A DNA stretch of 13,969 bases from Flavobacteriaceae bacterium UBA5079. Its GTDB lineage: Bacteria > Bacteroidota > Bacteroidia > Flavobacteriales > Flavobacteriaceae. Shown piece after piece: positions 1 to 7,227 of this stretch. Each line of letters starts with the position of its first letter. Within the stretch, counting starts at the first letter, position 1. A program made the position numbers and the translations under genes. The notes under the pieces are model-generated. The model was not told the origin of the DNA. It saw only the letters and a list, made by a program, of their open reading frames with translations, and searched no databases. The DNA is taken from positions 7,931-21,899 of the forward strand of contig DIAL01000093.1 of the NCBI GenBank assembly GCA_002414705.1. The letters run 5' to 3'.

Positions 1-495
1 AATATTTAACGCTTGGCGGTAGCTTGGCAATTTCAAATAATCGGGACGAAAGTTATGCCCCCATTCTGAAATACAATGTGCTTCATCAACAGCAATTAAA
101 TTAACAGGCATTTGCCGAATTCTGTCTTGTACTAATTCTTGCTGTAAGCGTTCTGGAGATAAATAGAGGAATTTATAATTCCCATAAATGCAATTATCTA
201 ATAGTGTATCCAATTCGTTATAATGAATACCACTAGTAAGCGCCATGGCTTTTATACCTTTGTTTTGTAACGCTTGCACTTGGTCTTTCATAAGCGCAAT
301 TAATGGCGAAATAACAATACAAATACCATCTTTTGCTAAAGCAGGAACTTGAAAACACAACGATTTTCCACCACCAGTTGGCATTAAGGCAAACGTATCT
401 TCGCCTTCTAAAACGGCTTGGATTACCGTTTCTTGAAGTGGTTTAAAACTGGTGTAGTTCCAATAGCGCTCAAGTATATCTATGGGTTGTTGCAT
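1..495 (-). CDS. recQ: RecQ-family ATP-dependent DNA helicase, N-terminal 165 residues (cut by window edge)
   Basis: This is the N-terminal part of a superfamily 2 3'-5' DNA helicase used in recombination and replication-fork repair. The visible 165 codons hold the RecQ motifs in order: motif 0 around FKPLQETVIQ (18-27), Walker A MPTGGGKS (39-46), motif Ia ISPLIALMKDQV (65-76), motif Ib YLSPERLQ (about 114-121), and motif II with the RecQ-specific aromatic loop DEAHCISEWGHNFRPDY (135-151). The rest of the helicase core and the RQC/HRDC domains lie outside the window. The ATG shares one base with the stop codon of the upstream ATPase gene (TAATG at 493-497), so the two are probably cotranscribed and translationally coupled. 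The frame is open and undamaged to base 1. Identification is firm; only the full length is unknown. Confidence 0.95.
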   Translation of the reverse strand, partial: MQQPIDILERYWNYTSFKPLQETVIQAVLEGEDTFALMPTGGGKSLCFQVPALAKDGICIVISPLIALMKDQVQALQNKGIKAMALTSGIHYNELDTLLDNCIYGNYKFLYLSPERLQQELVQDRIRQMPVNLIAVDEAHCISEWGHNFRPDYLKLPSYRQALNI

Positions 496-1037
496 TATAA
501 ATTTTTAACAACATTTAAAATAAAGTCGCTTCTGTTTTCAACCGAATCAAAAGGAACATCTAAAAGTTGATACCCAAATTTTTCGTAGGCATGTAACAGA
601 TGATCGTGAATTTCTATGGCTTGATTAAAGTTTTCATAACGTTCACTATCGCTTACAAAAATTTCTTGCCATGGTTTTAGTATAAAAGCTAAATCATAAC
701 TATGTTTTTCACAACTTTCAATAAATGGTTTCGGATAACTGTCACCAATATAATCCATATATGCCAAAACGTCTGGAATACCACGATCAAGAAAAACAAA
801 GCTTTGGTTCTGGCTGTTAGCTTCATGAAATTGATTTTCCCGTCCTTTTAAAAGGAGTTCGCTAAACAGCAAAGGCTGACTTAAAAAAAGCTGATCTATC
901 CCATCTTCTCTGGCTTTTAAGGTTATTTGACGAGATATTTCATCCAAACAAATATACCCACGGCTTTTTAATTCGTTAATGATAGATGTTTTTCCTGTAC
1001 CTGGACCTCCAGTAATAACTATTTTCTTTATTTTCAA
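495..1037 (-). CDS. NadR/AAA_28-like P-loop ATPase
   Basis: A small cytoplasmic P-loop NTPase of the AAA_28 type (PF13521), the family that includes the kinase domain of NadR. From the start chosen here the protein is 180 aa. It begins MKIKKIVITGGPGTGKTS, so the Walker A motif GGPGTGKT lies at residues 10-17. A second conserved segment, FVFLDRGIPDVLAYMD, follows near residues 80-95 and resembles the Walker B/lid region of this family. No nicotinamide-specific domain is attached, so the substrate is unknown. The frame can be extended to a TTG at 1094, but that TTG lies inside a promoter-like box (TATCCTTG, minus strand, 1092-1099). The extension also adds 19 residues (MSFFSFLFNY...) before a strand that normally sits at the very N-terminus, so TTG 1037 is preferred. 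The stop overlaps the recQ ATG by one base. Confidence 0.82.
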   Translation of the reverse strand: MKIKKIVITGGPGTGKTSIINELKSRGYICLDEISRQITLKAREDGIDQLFLSQPLLFSELLLKGRENQFHEANSQNQSFVFLDRGIPDVLAYMDYIGDSYPKPFIESCEKHSYDLAFILKPWQEIFVSDSERYENFNQAIEIHDHLLHAYEKFGYQLLDVPFDSVENRSDFILNVVKNL

Positions 1038-1091
1038 ATTGGCAAGATTTTGGATGTAAAAATCGTAATTAAAAAGGAAACTAAAAAATGA

Positions 1092-1099
1092 CAAGGATA
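1092..1099 (-). promoter_or_regulatory. possible -7 promoter box for the ATPase-recQ pair
   Basis: The minus strand reads TATCCTTG, one mismatch from the Bacteroidota consensus TAnnTTTG. It lies about 55 bases upstream of the preferred TTG start at 1037. No clear TTG at the -33 position was found. It is weak alone, but it fits a divergent promoter region shared with the plus-strand box at 1103-1110. Confidence 0.35.
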
Positions 1100-1102
1100 T
1101 AC

Positions 1103-1110
1103 TATCTTTG
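1103..1110 (+). promoter_or_regulatory. TAnnTTTG promoter box for the DUF493-DUF4290-murA operon
   Basis: TATCTTTG is a perfect match to the -7 element (TAnnTTTG) of Bacteroidota primary-sigma promoters. It ends 18 bases before the ATG at 1129, which gives a short leader of about 10-12 bases. A -33 TTG is not evident upstream. It probably drives DUF493 and, by read-through, the two downstream genes. Confidence 0.65.
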
Positions 1111-1128
1111 TATAATTAAAAAAAGAGT

Positions 1129-1422
1129 ATGGACGAGAATAAAAAAACAGATGCTTTTTATGAAAAACTAAAAGCTCAATTATATGATACGGCTTTATGG
1201 CCAACACAATATTTATTTAAATTTATTGTAGAAACAGAAGGGACCGCTGTTAAAGATATAGAGGGTTTATTCGATAATATGGGTGCGGTTATTAAAACGA
1301 AAGAATCCTCAAAAGGGAAATATACTAGTGTTTCAATTCACGTAGTCATGAAAAAACCAGAATACGTTATAATCAAATATAAAGAAGTTACAGAAAACAT
1401 TAAAGGCGTTATTAGTCTTTAG
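1129..1422 (+). CDS. DUF493 (YbeD-like) family protein
   Basis: A 97-aa cytoplasmic protein of the DUF493 family (PF04359; E. coli YbeD), which has a small ACT-like alpha/beta fold of unsettled, possibly regulatory function. The characteristic features are the segment WPTQYLFKFIV (residues 24-34), the middle strand-helix region with IEGLFDNMG (44-52), and the strand SKGKYTSVSIHVVMK (61-75). The length is normal for the family. The ATG follows a perfect TAnnTTTG box by 18 bases. It is the first gene of a plus-strand set that continues with DUF4290 and murA. The family assignment comes from sequence pattern; no catalytic residues are known, and none can be claimed here. Confidence 0.85.
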   Translation: MDENKKTDAFYEKLKAQLYDTALWPTQYLFKFIVETEGTAVKDIEGLFDNMGAVIKTKESSKGKYTSVSIHVVMKKPEYVIIKYKEVTENIKGVISL

Positions 1423-1432
1423 TTTTTTTTTG

Positions 1433-1439
1433 TACTTTG
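1433..1439 (+). promoter_or_regulatory. possible internal promoter box upstream of the DUF4290 gene
   Basis: TACTTTG followed by C lies in the 67-base gap between the DUF493 and DUF4290 genes, after a run of T. It has the TA and TTTG halves of the Bacteroidota -7 element but a spacer one base shorter than the TAnnTTTG consensus. It could give DUF4290-murA an additional promoter. No -33 element is visible. Confidence 0.35.
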
Positions 1440-1489
1440 CGCATGCACAAAACTACGTGCCATAAGTAAACACTACACATACACATATT

Positions 1490-2155
1490 TTGATAGATCA
1501 TTTAGAATACAATTCAGAACGTGAGCATTTAATTATTCCAGAATACGGACGCCATCTTCAAAAGATGATTAATTATGCTAAATCACGCGAAACAAAAGAG
1601 GAACGTAATAAATTAGCTAAAGCTATTATTTCCGTTATGGGTAATATTCAGCCGCATTTACGTGATGTGCCTGATTTTCAGCATAAGTTGTGGGATCAAT
1701 TATTCATTATGTCTGATTTTGACTTGGATGCCGATTCTCCTTATGAAAAGCCATCTAGAGAAACTCTAAATGTGCGTCCAGAGCATTTACCATACCCACA
1801 AAATTTCCCAAAATATCGTTTTTACGGAAATAATATAAAAACCATGATTGATGTGGCTAATACTTGGGAAGAAGGCGAACTTAAAGATGCATTGATTTAT
1901 ACCATTGCCAACCACATGAAAAAGTGTTTTTTAAATTGGAATAAAGACACGGTTGAAGATGATGTGATTTTCGAACATTTACGCGAACTTTCAGGTGGTA
2001 AAATTAATTTATTAAATGCCGACGAAGATTTAACGGATGCTACCAGTTTAATGCGAAGCAAATCCAAGTATAGCTCAAATAGTAATACGAGTAATAAAAA
2101 GAGTTATCAGAAAAAATCGAACACAAATACAAACAGAAGTAGAAAACGCTATTAA
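1490..2155 (+). CDS. DUF4290 family protein
   Basis: A 221-aa protein of the Bacteroidota-restricted DUF4290 family (PF14123), function unknown. The recognisable core starts at LEYNSEREHLIIPEYGRH (5-22) and continues through VMGNIQPHLRDVPDFQHKLW (49-68) and YPQNFPKYRFYGNNIKTMID (102-121). After about residue 185 the sequence becomes a low-complexity Ser/Asn/Lys/Arg tail (for example KKSYQKKSNTN), probably disordered and nucleic-acid friendly. The start is TTG at 1490. An in-frame stop at 1463-1465 leaves no ATG between it and the conserved core, so TTG (or ATT at 1487) must be used. The stop is 10 bases before murA, which places it in the same operon. No signal peptide or membrane segment is visible. 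Confidence 0.85.
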   Translation: MIDHLEYNSEREHLIIPEYGRHLQKMINYAKSRETKEERNKLAKAIISVMGNIQPHLRDVPDFQHKLWDQLFIMSDFDLDADSPYEKPSRETLNVRPEHLPYPQNFPKYRFYGNNIKTMIDVANTWEEGELKDALIYTIANHMKKCFLNWNKDTVEDDVIFEHLRELSGGKINLLNADEDLTDATSLMRSKSKYSSNSNTSNKKSYQKKSNTNTNRSRKRY

Positions 2156-2165
2156 TTAAACGGCA

Positions 2166-3485
2166 ATGGGTATATTTAAAATTGAAGGAGGACACCAATT
2201 AAAAGGAAAAATTCAACCTCAAGGGGCCAAAAACGAAGCCTTACAAATATTATGTGCTGTTTTACTAACGCCAGAAAAAGTTACCATTCATAATATTCCT
2301 GATATTGTAGATGTAAATAAACTGATAGATTTATTAAAAAATCTAGGTGTTAAAATTGCGCATATTAGTCAAGGTACGTATACATTCCAAGCGGATGATG
2401 TTAATTTAAACTATTTAGAGTCTGAAGCGTTTAAAAAAGATGGACGTGGTTTACGTGGTTCTATCATGATTGTTGGTCCATTATTAGCACGTTTTGGAAA
2501 AGGGTATATCCCAAAACCAGGAGGTGATAAAATTGGTCGTCGTCGTTTAGATACGCATTTTGAAGGCTTTATTAATTTAGGCGCTAAATTTAGATATAAC
2601 AGAGAAGAGTATTTTTATGGTGTTGAAGCTAAAAAGCTTAAAGGCGCTTATATGCTTTTAGATGAAGCATCTGTAACCGGAACTGCCAATATTGTTATGG
2701 CTGCCGTTTTAGCTGAAGGAAAAACAACCATTTATAATGCCGCCTGCGAGCCGTATTTACAGCAATTGTGTAATATGCTGAATAGGATGGGAGCAAAAAT
2801 AAGCGGTATTGGTTCCAATATGCTTATTATTGATGGTGTTGACACTTTAGGTGGTACAGATCATACCATGCTTCCTGATATGATTGAAATTGGTAGTTGG
2901 ATTGGACTTGCTGCTATGACAAAAAGTGAGCTTACCATTACTAATGTGAGTTGGGATGATTTAGGTCAAATACCAAACGTATTTAGAAAATTAGGAATTA
3001 CCGTTGAAAAACGTGGTGATGATATTTATATTCCTGCTCATAAGAACGGTTATGAAATTCAGAATTACATTGATGGTTCCATCCTAACAATATCTGATGC
3101 GCCTTGGCCAGGATTTACACCTGATTTATTGAGTATTATTCTGGTTGTTGCAACCCAAGCAAGAGGAAGTGTGCTAATTCATCAAAAAATGTTTGAAAGC
3201 CGCTTATTCTTCGTTGATAAGTTAATAGATATGGGAGCCAAAATTATACTATGTGATCCACATCGCGCAGTAGTAATTGGTCATGATTTTAAATCGCAAT
3301 TAAAAGCTACCACCATGACATCTCCAGATATTCGTGCAGGTGTTTCTTTATTAATTGCGGCACTTTCTGCCAAAGGAACGTCTACCATTCATAATATTGA
3401 ACAAATAGATCGTGGTTACGAAAACATTGATACGCGTTTAAAAGCTATTGGTGCTTATATTGAAAGAAATAAAGAAACGGATTAA
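2166..3485 (+). CDS. murA: UDP-N-acetylglucosamine 1-carboxyvinyltransferase, Asp-type active site
   Basis: MurA transfers enolpyruvate from phosphoenolpyruvate to UDP-GlcNAc, the first committed step of peptidoglycan synthesis in the cytoplasm. The 439 aa form the usual two-domain EPSP-synthase-like fold. Visible landmarks are GAKNEALQIL (20-29) with substrate-binding Lys22, the active-site loop PKPGGDKIGRRRLDTH (116-131), DAPWPGFTPDLLSI (311-324) with Asp320 at the position of the E. coli general base Asp305, MFESR (342-346), and SPDIRAGVSLL (386-396) with Arg390 at the position of Arg397. The loop residue that is Cys115 in E. coli and is alkylated by fosfomycin is Asp121 here (codon 2526-2528). 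The Asp form is catalytically active and fosfomycin-insensitive in Mycobacterium and Chlamydia. The gene lies 10 bases after DUF4290 and is followed by a strong terminator. Confidence 0.96.
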   Translation: MGIFKIEGGHQLKGKIQPQGAKNEALQILCAVLLTPEKVTIHNIPDIVDVNKLIDLLKNLGVKIAHISQGTYTFQADDVNLNYLESEAFKKDGRGLRGSIMIVGPLLARFGKGYIPKPGGDKIGRRRLDTHFEGFINLGAKFRYNREEYFYGVEAKKLKGAYMLLDEASVTGTANIVMAAVLAEGKTTIYNAACEPYLQQLCNMLNRMGAKISGIGSNMLIIDGVDTLGGTDHTMLPDMIEIGSWIGLAAMTKSELTITNVSWDDLGQIPNVFRKLGITVEKRGDDIYIPAHKNGYEIQNYIDGSILTISDAPWPGFTPDLLSIILVVATQARGSVLIHQKMFESRLFFVDKLIDMGAKIILCDPHRAVVIGHDFKSQLKATTMTSPDIRAGVSLLIAALSAKGTSTIHNIEQIDRGYENIDTRLKAIGAYIERNKETD

Positions 3486-3503
3486 AGTTATTCAAACTCA
3501 TAT

Positions 3504-3541
3504 AAAAAAAATGCTTCTAAATAATTTAGAAGCATTTTTTT
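3504..3541. terminator. bidirectional intrinsic terminator
   Basis: An 11-bp perfect inverted repeat, ATGCTTCTAAA (3511-3521) and TTTAGAAGCAT (3525-3535), has a 3-base loop. It is flanked by an A run (3504-3510) and a T run (3536-3541), so the stem can extend and both strands carry a U tract. It lies between the convergent stops of murA (+) and the FG-GAP/UnbV protein gene (-) and can end both transcripts. Confidence 0.92.
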
Positions 3542-3557
3542 ATGGAATAAATTGAAA

Positions 3558-5291
3558 TTATTCTTTTATAATTTTTCGCATACTTGTTTCGCCATCCATG
3601 TGTAATTGTAGCATGTAAATACCAGTAGCTAATGATTGTAATGGTATTTGATTATTAACGTTTAACGTTTTATTTGCATGTAATAATTTACCTGAAATAT
3701 CATATAATGAATAGACTACGTTTGAATTTCTATTGTTAGTTTCAACCGTAATAAAATTGGATGTTGGATTTGGATATATACGTAACTTAGAAATTGTTGA
3801 AGGATTTGTTGTACTTAATGTAGAACCTTCGCTAATAGTTAAAGATTGATTAATGGTTGGCGCCAATAACTCATCTACATTTCCAGAAGGCCATTTAACA
3901 ACAATTTTGGTAATAGTTGTTGCTGTGCCTAAACCAAAATGTGTTTTAAGCGAATTCATAATGCCATAACTCTCACCAGAACGTACTTCGCGAATTTGTT
4001 TTCCCCAAGCACCATAAATTTCTATGCGAGCTCCAATTCCGTTAATATTACTTGTAGTTCCTTCCAAAAGAATTTCAGTCCAATTGTTTGTCGCATTTCC
4101 ATTATTAAAATACAATCTATCGCGTCTACTACTACTTGGTCCATTATATCCAGAAGCAAATCCAGCCATAACATCAACAAAACCATCATTGTTTAAATCG
4201 CCTATAGCAGCACTTTGAATTCTGCTGGTGCCAAATGGTAAAGGAAACGGATTAGATAATTCCGTAAAGGTTTTATCACCATCATTTTTGTATAATTTAT
4301 GAATACCATTTCTGGTAGTAACAAAAATATCTATAAAGGTATCGTTGTCAAAATCTTCCATAATTACTTGAATGCCACCATCACCTAAATTATTTAAGGA
4401 TGTAGCAATTCCTGATGAAGCTGTAATATCGGTAAAATTCCCAGTGCCATCATTTTCAAGAATCATACTGGTTATATCGTGATTAAGAATAACACAATCT
4501 AAATCGCCATCATTATCAATGTCTTCAAAAGAAGAAGCCCAAGATTGACCGTAAGGAACGAGCCCACGAGCTACAGCAACTTCCGTAAAGTTGTTATTAC
4601 CATCATTTTCAAAAAGTAAATTAACACGTCTACCATCATTGGCATTGGTAACTCCCAATCTACATTTAGAAATATATAAATCTAAATCATCATCATTGTC
4701 ATAATCAATCCAGATACTTCCGTAATTCCCTGAATTATCAGAAGGAACTGTAGATACTGCATTAATTAAACCATTATTTTCAGTCATAGCACCTGAACCA
4801 TCATTACTAAACGCTTTAGATAATCCAACATCATGACAAGCAAAAACATCAATGGTTCCGTTATTATCAATGTCAGCAAAATTCAGATTTTGCACAAAAA
4901 TATTGTTAGTAAGCAACGTAGACGTGTAATCAGTACCTGTGCTATTAGCAGAATATATTTTTAAACCATTATAGTTTCCACCAATTAAAATATCATTATA
5001 ACCGTTTTTATCTATATCGGCAATAGCCATTCCCCATTTAGAAGTACCCGTACTTCCGTAATTTAATCTGGTGAAGTTTCCATTTGTATTTTGATATTCT
5101 ATTTCTAATGATGATGCATTGTCTAAACGTATAATATCGTCTAAACCATCACCGTTCATATCTGTAACACCAATGGCAACACCACTAGATAAAGATGCAT
5201 TCACTAAAGCGGAATTCCCACTAGAAAAAGAAATTTGAGCCGTTGCTAAAAATGGGCAAAAGCAGCATACTAAAAGTAGTTTTTTAATCAT
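3558..5291 (-). CDS. secreted FG-GAP/VCBS repeat protein with UnbV (ASPIC) domain and T9SS sorting signal
   Basis: A 577-aa exported protein. It starts MIKKLLLVCCFCPFLATAQ, a Sec signal peptide likely cut after AQ (residue 19). Seven Ca-binding-type DxDxDG loops of a beta-propeller follow, at about 44-52 (DMNGDGLDD), 92-100, 140-148, 196-204, 257-265 (DIDNDGDLD), 313-321 and 365-373. An ASPIC/UnbV (CRTAC1-like) module occupies about 404-490, with INGIGARIEIYG and VVKWPSGNVDEL. The last ~72 residues (LRIYPNPTSNFITVE ... GIYMLQL) are a type A Por/T9SS C-terminal sorting domain, so it is predicted to be surface-attached or released through type IX secretion. The ligand is unknown; no enzymatic motif is visible. 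The frame extends to TTG 5315, but that TTG is the end of the promoter box TATATTTG, so ATG 5291 is preferred. Confidence 0.92.
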   Translation of the reverse strand: MIKKLLLVCCFCPFLATAQISFSSGNSALVNASLSSGVAIGVTDMNGDGLDDIIRLDNASSLEIEYQNTNGNFTRLNYGSTGTSKWGMAIADIDKNGYNDILIGGNYNGLKIYSANSTGTDYTSTLLTNNIFVQNLNFADIDNNGTIDVFACHDVGLSKAFSNDGSGAMTENNGLINAVSTVPSDNSGNYGSIWIDYDNDDDLDLYISKCRLGVTNANDGRRVNLLFENDGNNNFTEVAVARGLVPYGQSWASSFEDIDNDGDLDCVILNHDITSMILENDGTGNFTDITASSGIATSLNNLGDGGIQVIMEDFDNDTFIDIFVTTRNGIHKLYKNDGDKTFTELSNPFPLPFGTSRIQSAAIGDLNNDGFVDVMAGFASGYNGPSSSRRDRLYFNNGNATNNWTEILLEGTTSNINGIGARIEIYGAWGKQIREVRSGESYGIMNSLKTHFGLGTATTITKIVVKWPSGNVDELLAPTINQSLTISEGSTLSTTNPSTISKLRIYPNPTSNFITVETNNRNSNVVYSLYDISGKLLHANKTLNVNNQIPLQSLATGIYMLQLHMDGETSMRKIIKE

Positions 5292-5312
5292 TTGTCTATG
5301 TTTTAAAGTATT

Positions 5313-5320
5313 CAAATATA
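5313..5320 (-). promoter_or_regulatory. TAnnTTTG promoter box for the FG-GAP/UnbV protein gene
   Basis: The minus strand reads TATATTTG, a perfect Bacteroidota -7 element, ending 21 bases before the ATG at 5291. The predicted leader is only about 15 bases. No clear -33 TTG is present at the expected distance. It indicates that this gene is transcribed separately from the photolyase operon that ends at 5459. Confidence 0.6.
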
Positions 5321-5458
5321 ATTTAAATCAATTAAAATACAGCTAACTATCTGTTTATCTGTGTTTAATACTCGTTTTTAGGAGAGCTTAATTAATGAAA
5401 TAAACTTTAAACTAATTGTAGATGCCTTATTTTGAAATATAAATCATCATTTTCAATT

Positions 5459-6763
5459 TTAGGCAACAGCTTCCTTATAAACTTTTAAACATCGTTCCCG
5501 AGCTGCTTTATGATCCACAATTTGTGAAGAGTAGGTGAGTTCTTGGAATTCAGGAACCCATTTTTTTATATATTTTAAATCTTTGTCAAATTTTTCAATT
5601 TGAGTGGTTGGATTAAATATCCTAAAATATGGTGCAGCATCTACACCCGAACCTGCAACCCATTGCCAATTTCCAATATTGCTAGCCATTTCGTAATCAT
5701 GTAATTTTTCAGCAAAATAGGCTTCTCCCCAACGCCAATCAATTAATAAATGTTTGCATAAAAAACTGCCAACCAGCATACGCACACGATTGTGCATAAA
5801 ACCGGTTTCATTTAGTTCACGCATGCCAGCATCTACCAAAGGATATCCTGTTTTTCCTTGACACCATGCCTTGTATTCAGATTCGTTATTTCGCCATTTA
5901 ATGCCATCGTATTTAGGCTTAAAACTATTTGTAACCGTATGCGGAAAATGCCAAAGTATCTGCATGAAGAATTCGCGCCAAATAAGTTCTTGCCAGAATA
6001 TTTCATTTTTTTCTGCAATGGCTTTTTTTACCATTTTCCGAATACTAACCGTTCCAAACCGTAAATGAGGTCCTAACCGCGAAGTCGCATCTTTAGCCGG
6101 GAAATTTCGGTTGTCTTCGTATTCTTGAATTAAAGTTGGCGTAACATTATAAGCTGCTATGTTTTGATTCGATTTTTTAAAACCTAAATCCGATAATTCT
6201 AAATTCGGTAATCGTGTGTTTTCTACTAAATTATCTAAATAGCTATTGGTATAATAAATTTCTAAATCAAAGGTTTTAAAAGTTTCTTTCCATGTTTTCA
6301 TAAAAGGTGTGTAAACACGATAAGGCGTACCATCGTTTTTTACTATGTCATCCTTTTCGAAGATTACCTGGTCTTTAAACGTTTTGAAGTCTATGTTTTT
6401 ATTAGATAAATAAGAACCTATATCCTTATCACGTTTTATGGCATAAGGCTCGTAATCATGATTGGTAAAAACGGTTTTAATATCATAATTTTCTGAAAGT
6501 TCTTTAAAAACAGCTTCTGGTGTGCCATGATACATGGCAATACTACTCTTGTGTTCCTCTAGAAGGGTTTTTCGCATGGTTTGCAACGTATTGTAAATAA
6601 ACGTTACACGTGCATCATATTCTGGTAATGAATCTAAAATTTCAGAATCGAAAATAAAAATAGGTAAAACGGGATTTTCACTCTTTAAGGCTTCATAAAA
6701 ACCACGATTATCATCTAATCGTAAATCTCTACGAAACCAAAATATATTTAACGGTTGCTTCAT
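5459..6763 (-). CDS. phrB: class I CPD DNA photolyase
   Basis: A flavoprotein that uses blue/UV-A light and FADH- to split cyclobutane pyrimidine dimers. The 434 aa comprise the Rossmann-like antenna domain (from NIFWFRRDLRLDDNRG, 6-21) and the helical FAD domain. The FAD domain includes TSRLGPHLRFGTVS (227-240), WQELIWREFF (257-266), GKTGYPLVDAGMRELNETGF (303-322), MHNRVRM (323-329) and GNWQWVAGSGVDAAPYFRIF (364-383). Aligned by eye to E. coli PhrB with a constant offset of 16, the photoreduction triad is Trp290, Trp343 and Trp366, and the flavin-facing Asn is Asn362. All key positions are intact, so it should be active. The antenna is probably methenyltetrahydrofolate, inferred from the lack of F420 in this lineage and the folE in the same operon. 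It is the last gene of the light operon, 2 bases after the SRPBCC gene. Confidence 0.95.
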   Translation of the reverse strand: MKQPLNIFWFRRDLRLDDNRGFYEALKSENPVLPIFIFDSEILDSLPEYDARVTFIYNTLQTMRKTLLEEHKSSIAMYHGTPEAVFKELSENYDIKTVFTNHDYEPYAIKRDKDIGSYLSNKNIDFKTFKDQVIFEKDDIVKNDGTPYRVYTPFMKTWKETFKTFDLEIYYTNSYLDNLVENTRLPNLELSDLGFKKSNQNIAAYNVTPTLIQEYEDNRNFPAKDATSRLGPHLRFGTVSIRKMVKKAIAEKNEIFWQELIWREFFMQILWHFPHTVTNSFKPKYDGIKWRNNESEYKAWCQGKTGYPLVDAGMRELNETGFMHNRVRMLVGSFLCKHLLIDWRWGEAYFAEKLHDYEMASNIGNWQWVAGSGVDAAPYFRIFNPTTQIEKFDKDLKYIKKWVPEFQELTYSSQIVDHKAARERCLKVYKEAVA

Positions 6764-6765
6764 GC

Positions 6766-7227
6766 CTATAAAGTTCCGAATAATTCTATTAGTTTTTTCT
6801 GTCGGTAGGCAAAAATTTCTTCTAACTTCGGTTTAACAATAAACGGATGGACCATTTGGCCTAAAATACCCATGGGAACCTTATAGTCGATTATATCTTC
6901 CATTTCCACACCACCATCAATAGCTTTTATAAAATGTTTATGATGCCATAAGGCATAAGGTCCAAAACGTTGTTCATCAATAAAGAACTTGTTGTCTATA
7001 ACGTGCGTAATTTCTGTAACCCATTTTGTTTTAATACCTAAAACAGGCGTAACAATATATTGAATTAACTGACCAGCATACATAGGTCTATCTGCTCCAG
7101 AAAGAATGTGAAAACCCATATAATCTGGTGTTATAACTTTTAGGTTTTTAGGGTCTGATAAAAAATCCCAAGCCTGTTCTACAGATATAGGAAGCTTTTG
7201 TTTTTTGTGTAAGGTGTATATTTTCAT
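6766..7227 (-). CDS. SRPBCC-family ligand-binding protein
   Basis: A 153-aa START/Bet v 1-like (SRPBCC, PF10604/PF03364 type) protein. Features: the N-terminal strand and helix LPISVEQAWDFLSDPKNLK (12-30), then TPDYMGFHI (33-41), a run of beta strands through FIDEQRFGPYALWHHKHFI (82-100), and the long C-terminal helix after VPMGILG (117-123). Proteins of this fold enclose hydrophobic ligands. The ligand here is unknown; tetrapyrrole, isoprenoid or lipid are guesses from the neighbours. There is no signal peptide. Its ATG overlaps the tspO stop by one base (TAATG, 7225-7229) and its stop is 2 bases before the photolyase ATG, so it is tightly coupled to both. Members are sometimes annotated as cell-division inhibitors by transfer, and nothing here supports that. 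Confidence 0.8.
   Translation of the reverse strand: MKIYTLHKKQKLPISVEQAWDFLSDPKNLKVITPDYMGFHILSGADRPMYAGQLIQYIVTPVLGIKTKWVTEITHVIDNKFFIDEQRFGPYALWHHKHFIKAIDGGVEMEDIIDYKVPMGILGQMVHPFIVKPKLEEIFAYRQKKLIELFGTL

Noticed and set aside
1443..1469. Eight-codon ATG frame upstream of the DUF4290 gene as a leader peptide
   Set aside because: It is too short to support; there is no attenuator structure, and the downstream gene is not biosynthetic.
3939..4218. Overlapping plus-strand reading frames of 64-85 codons inside the FG-GAP/UnbV gene
   Set aside because: They are antisense shadows of a well-supported secreted protein; the translations are low-complexity, with no motif and no promoter.
5348..5362. 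Two copies of TATCTGT eight bases apart in the gap after the photolyase operon
   Set aside because: The repeat is short and AT-rich, with only two copies and no dyad or promoter geometry; chance is likely.
5430..5462. Inverted repeat TTGAAA...TTTCAA just after the class I photolyase stop as a terminator
   Set aside because: The stem is only 6 AT-rich base pairs with a 14-base loop and no U tract, so it is unconvincing. No other clear terminator of the operon was found in 5321-5458.
5833..6068. Additional reading frames on both strands within the class I photolyase gene
   Set aside because: They lie entirely inside a gene with intact catalytic motifs and have no recognisable protein features.
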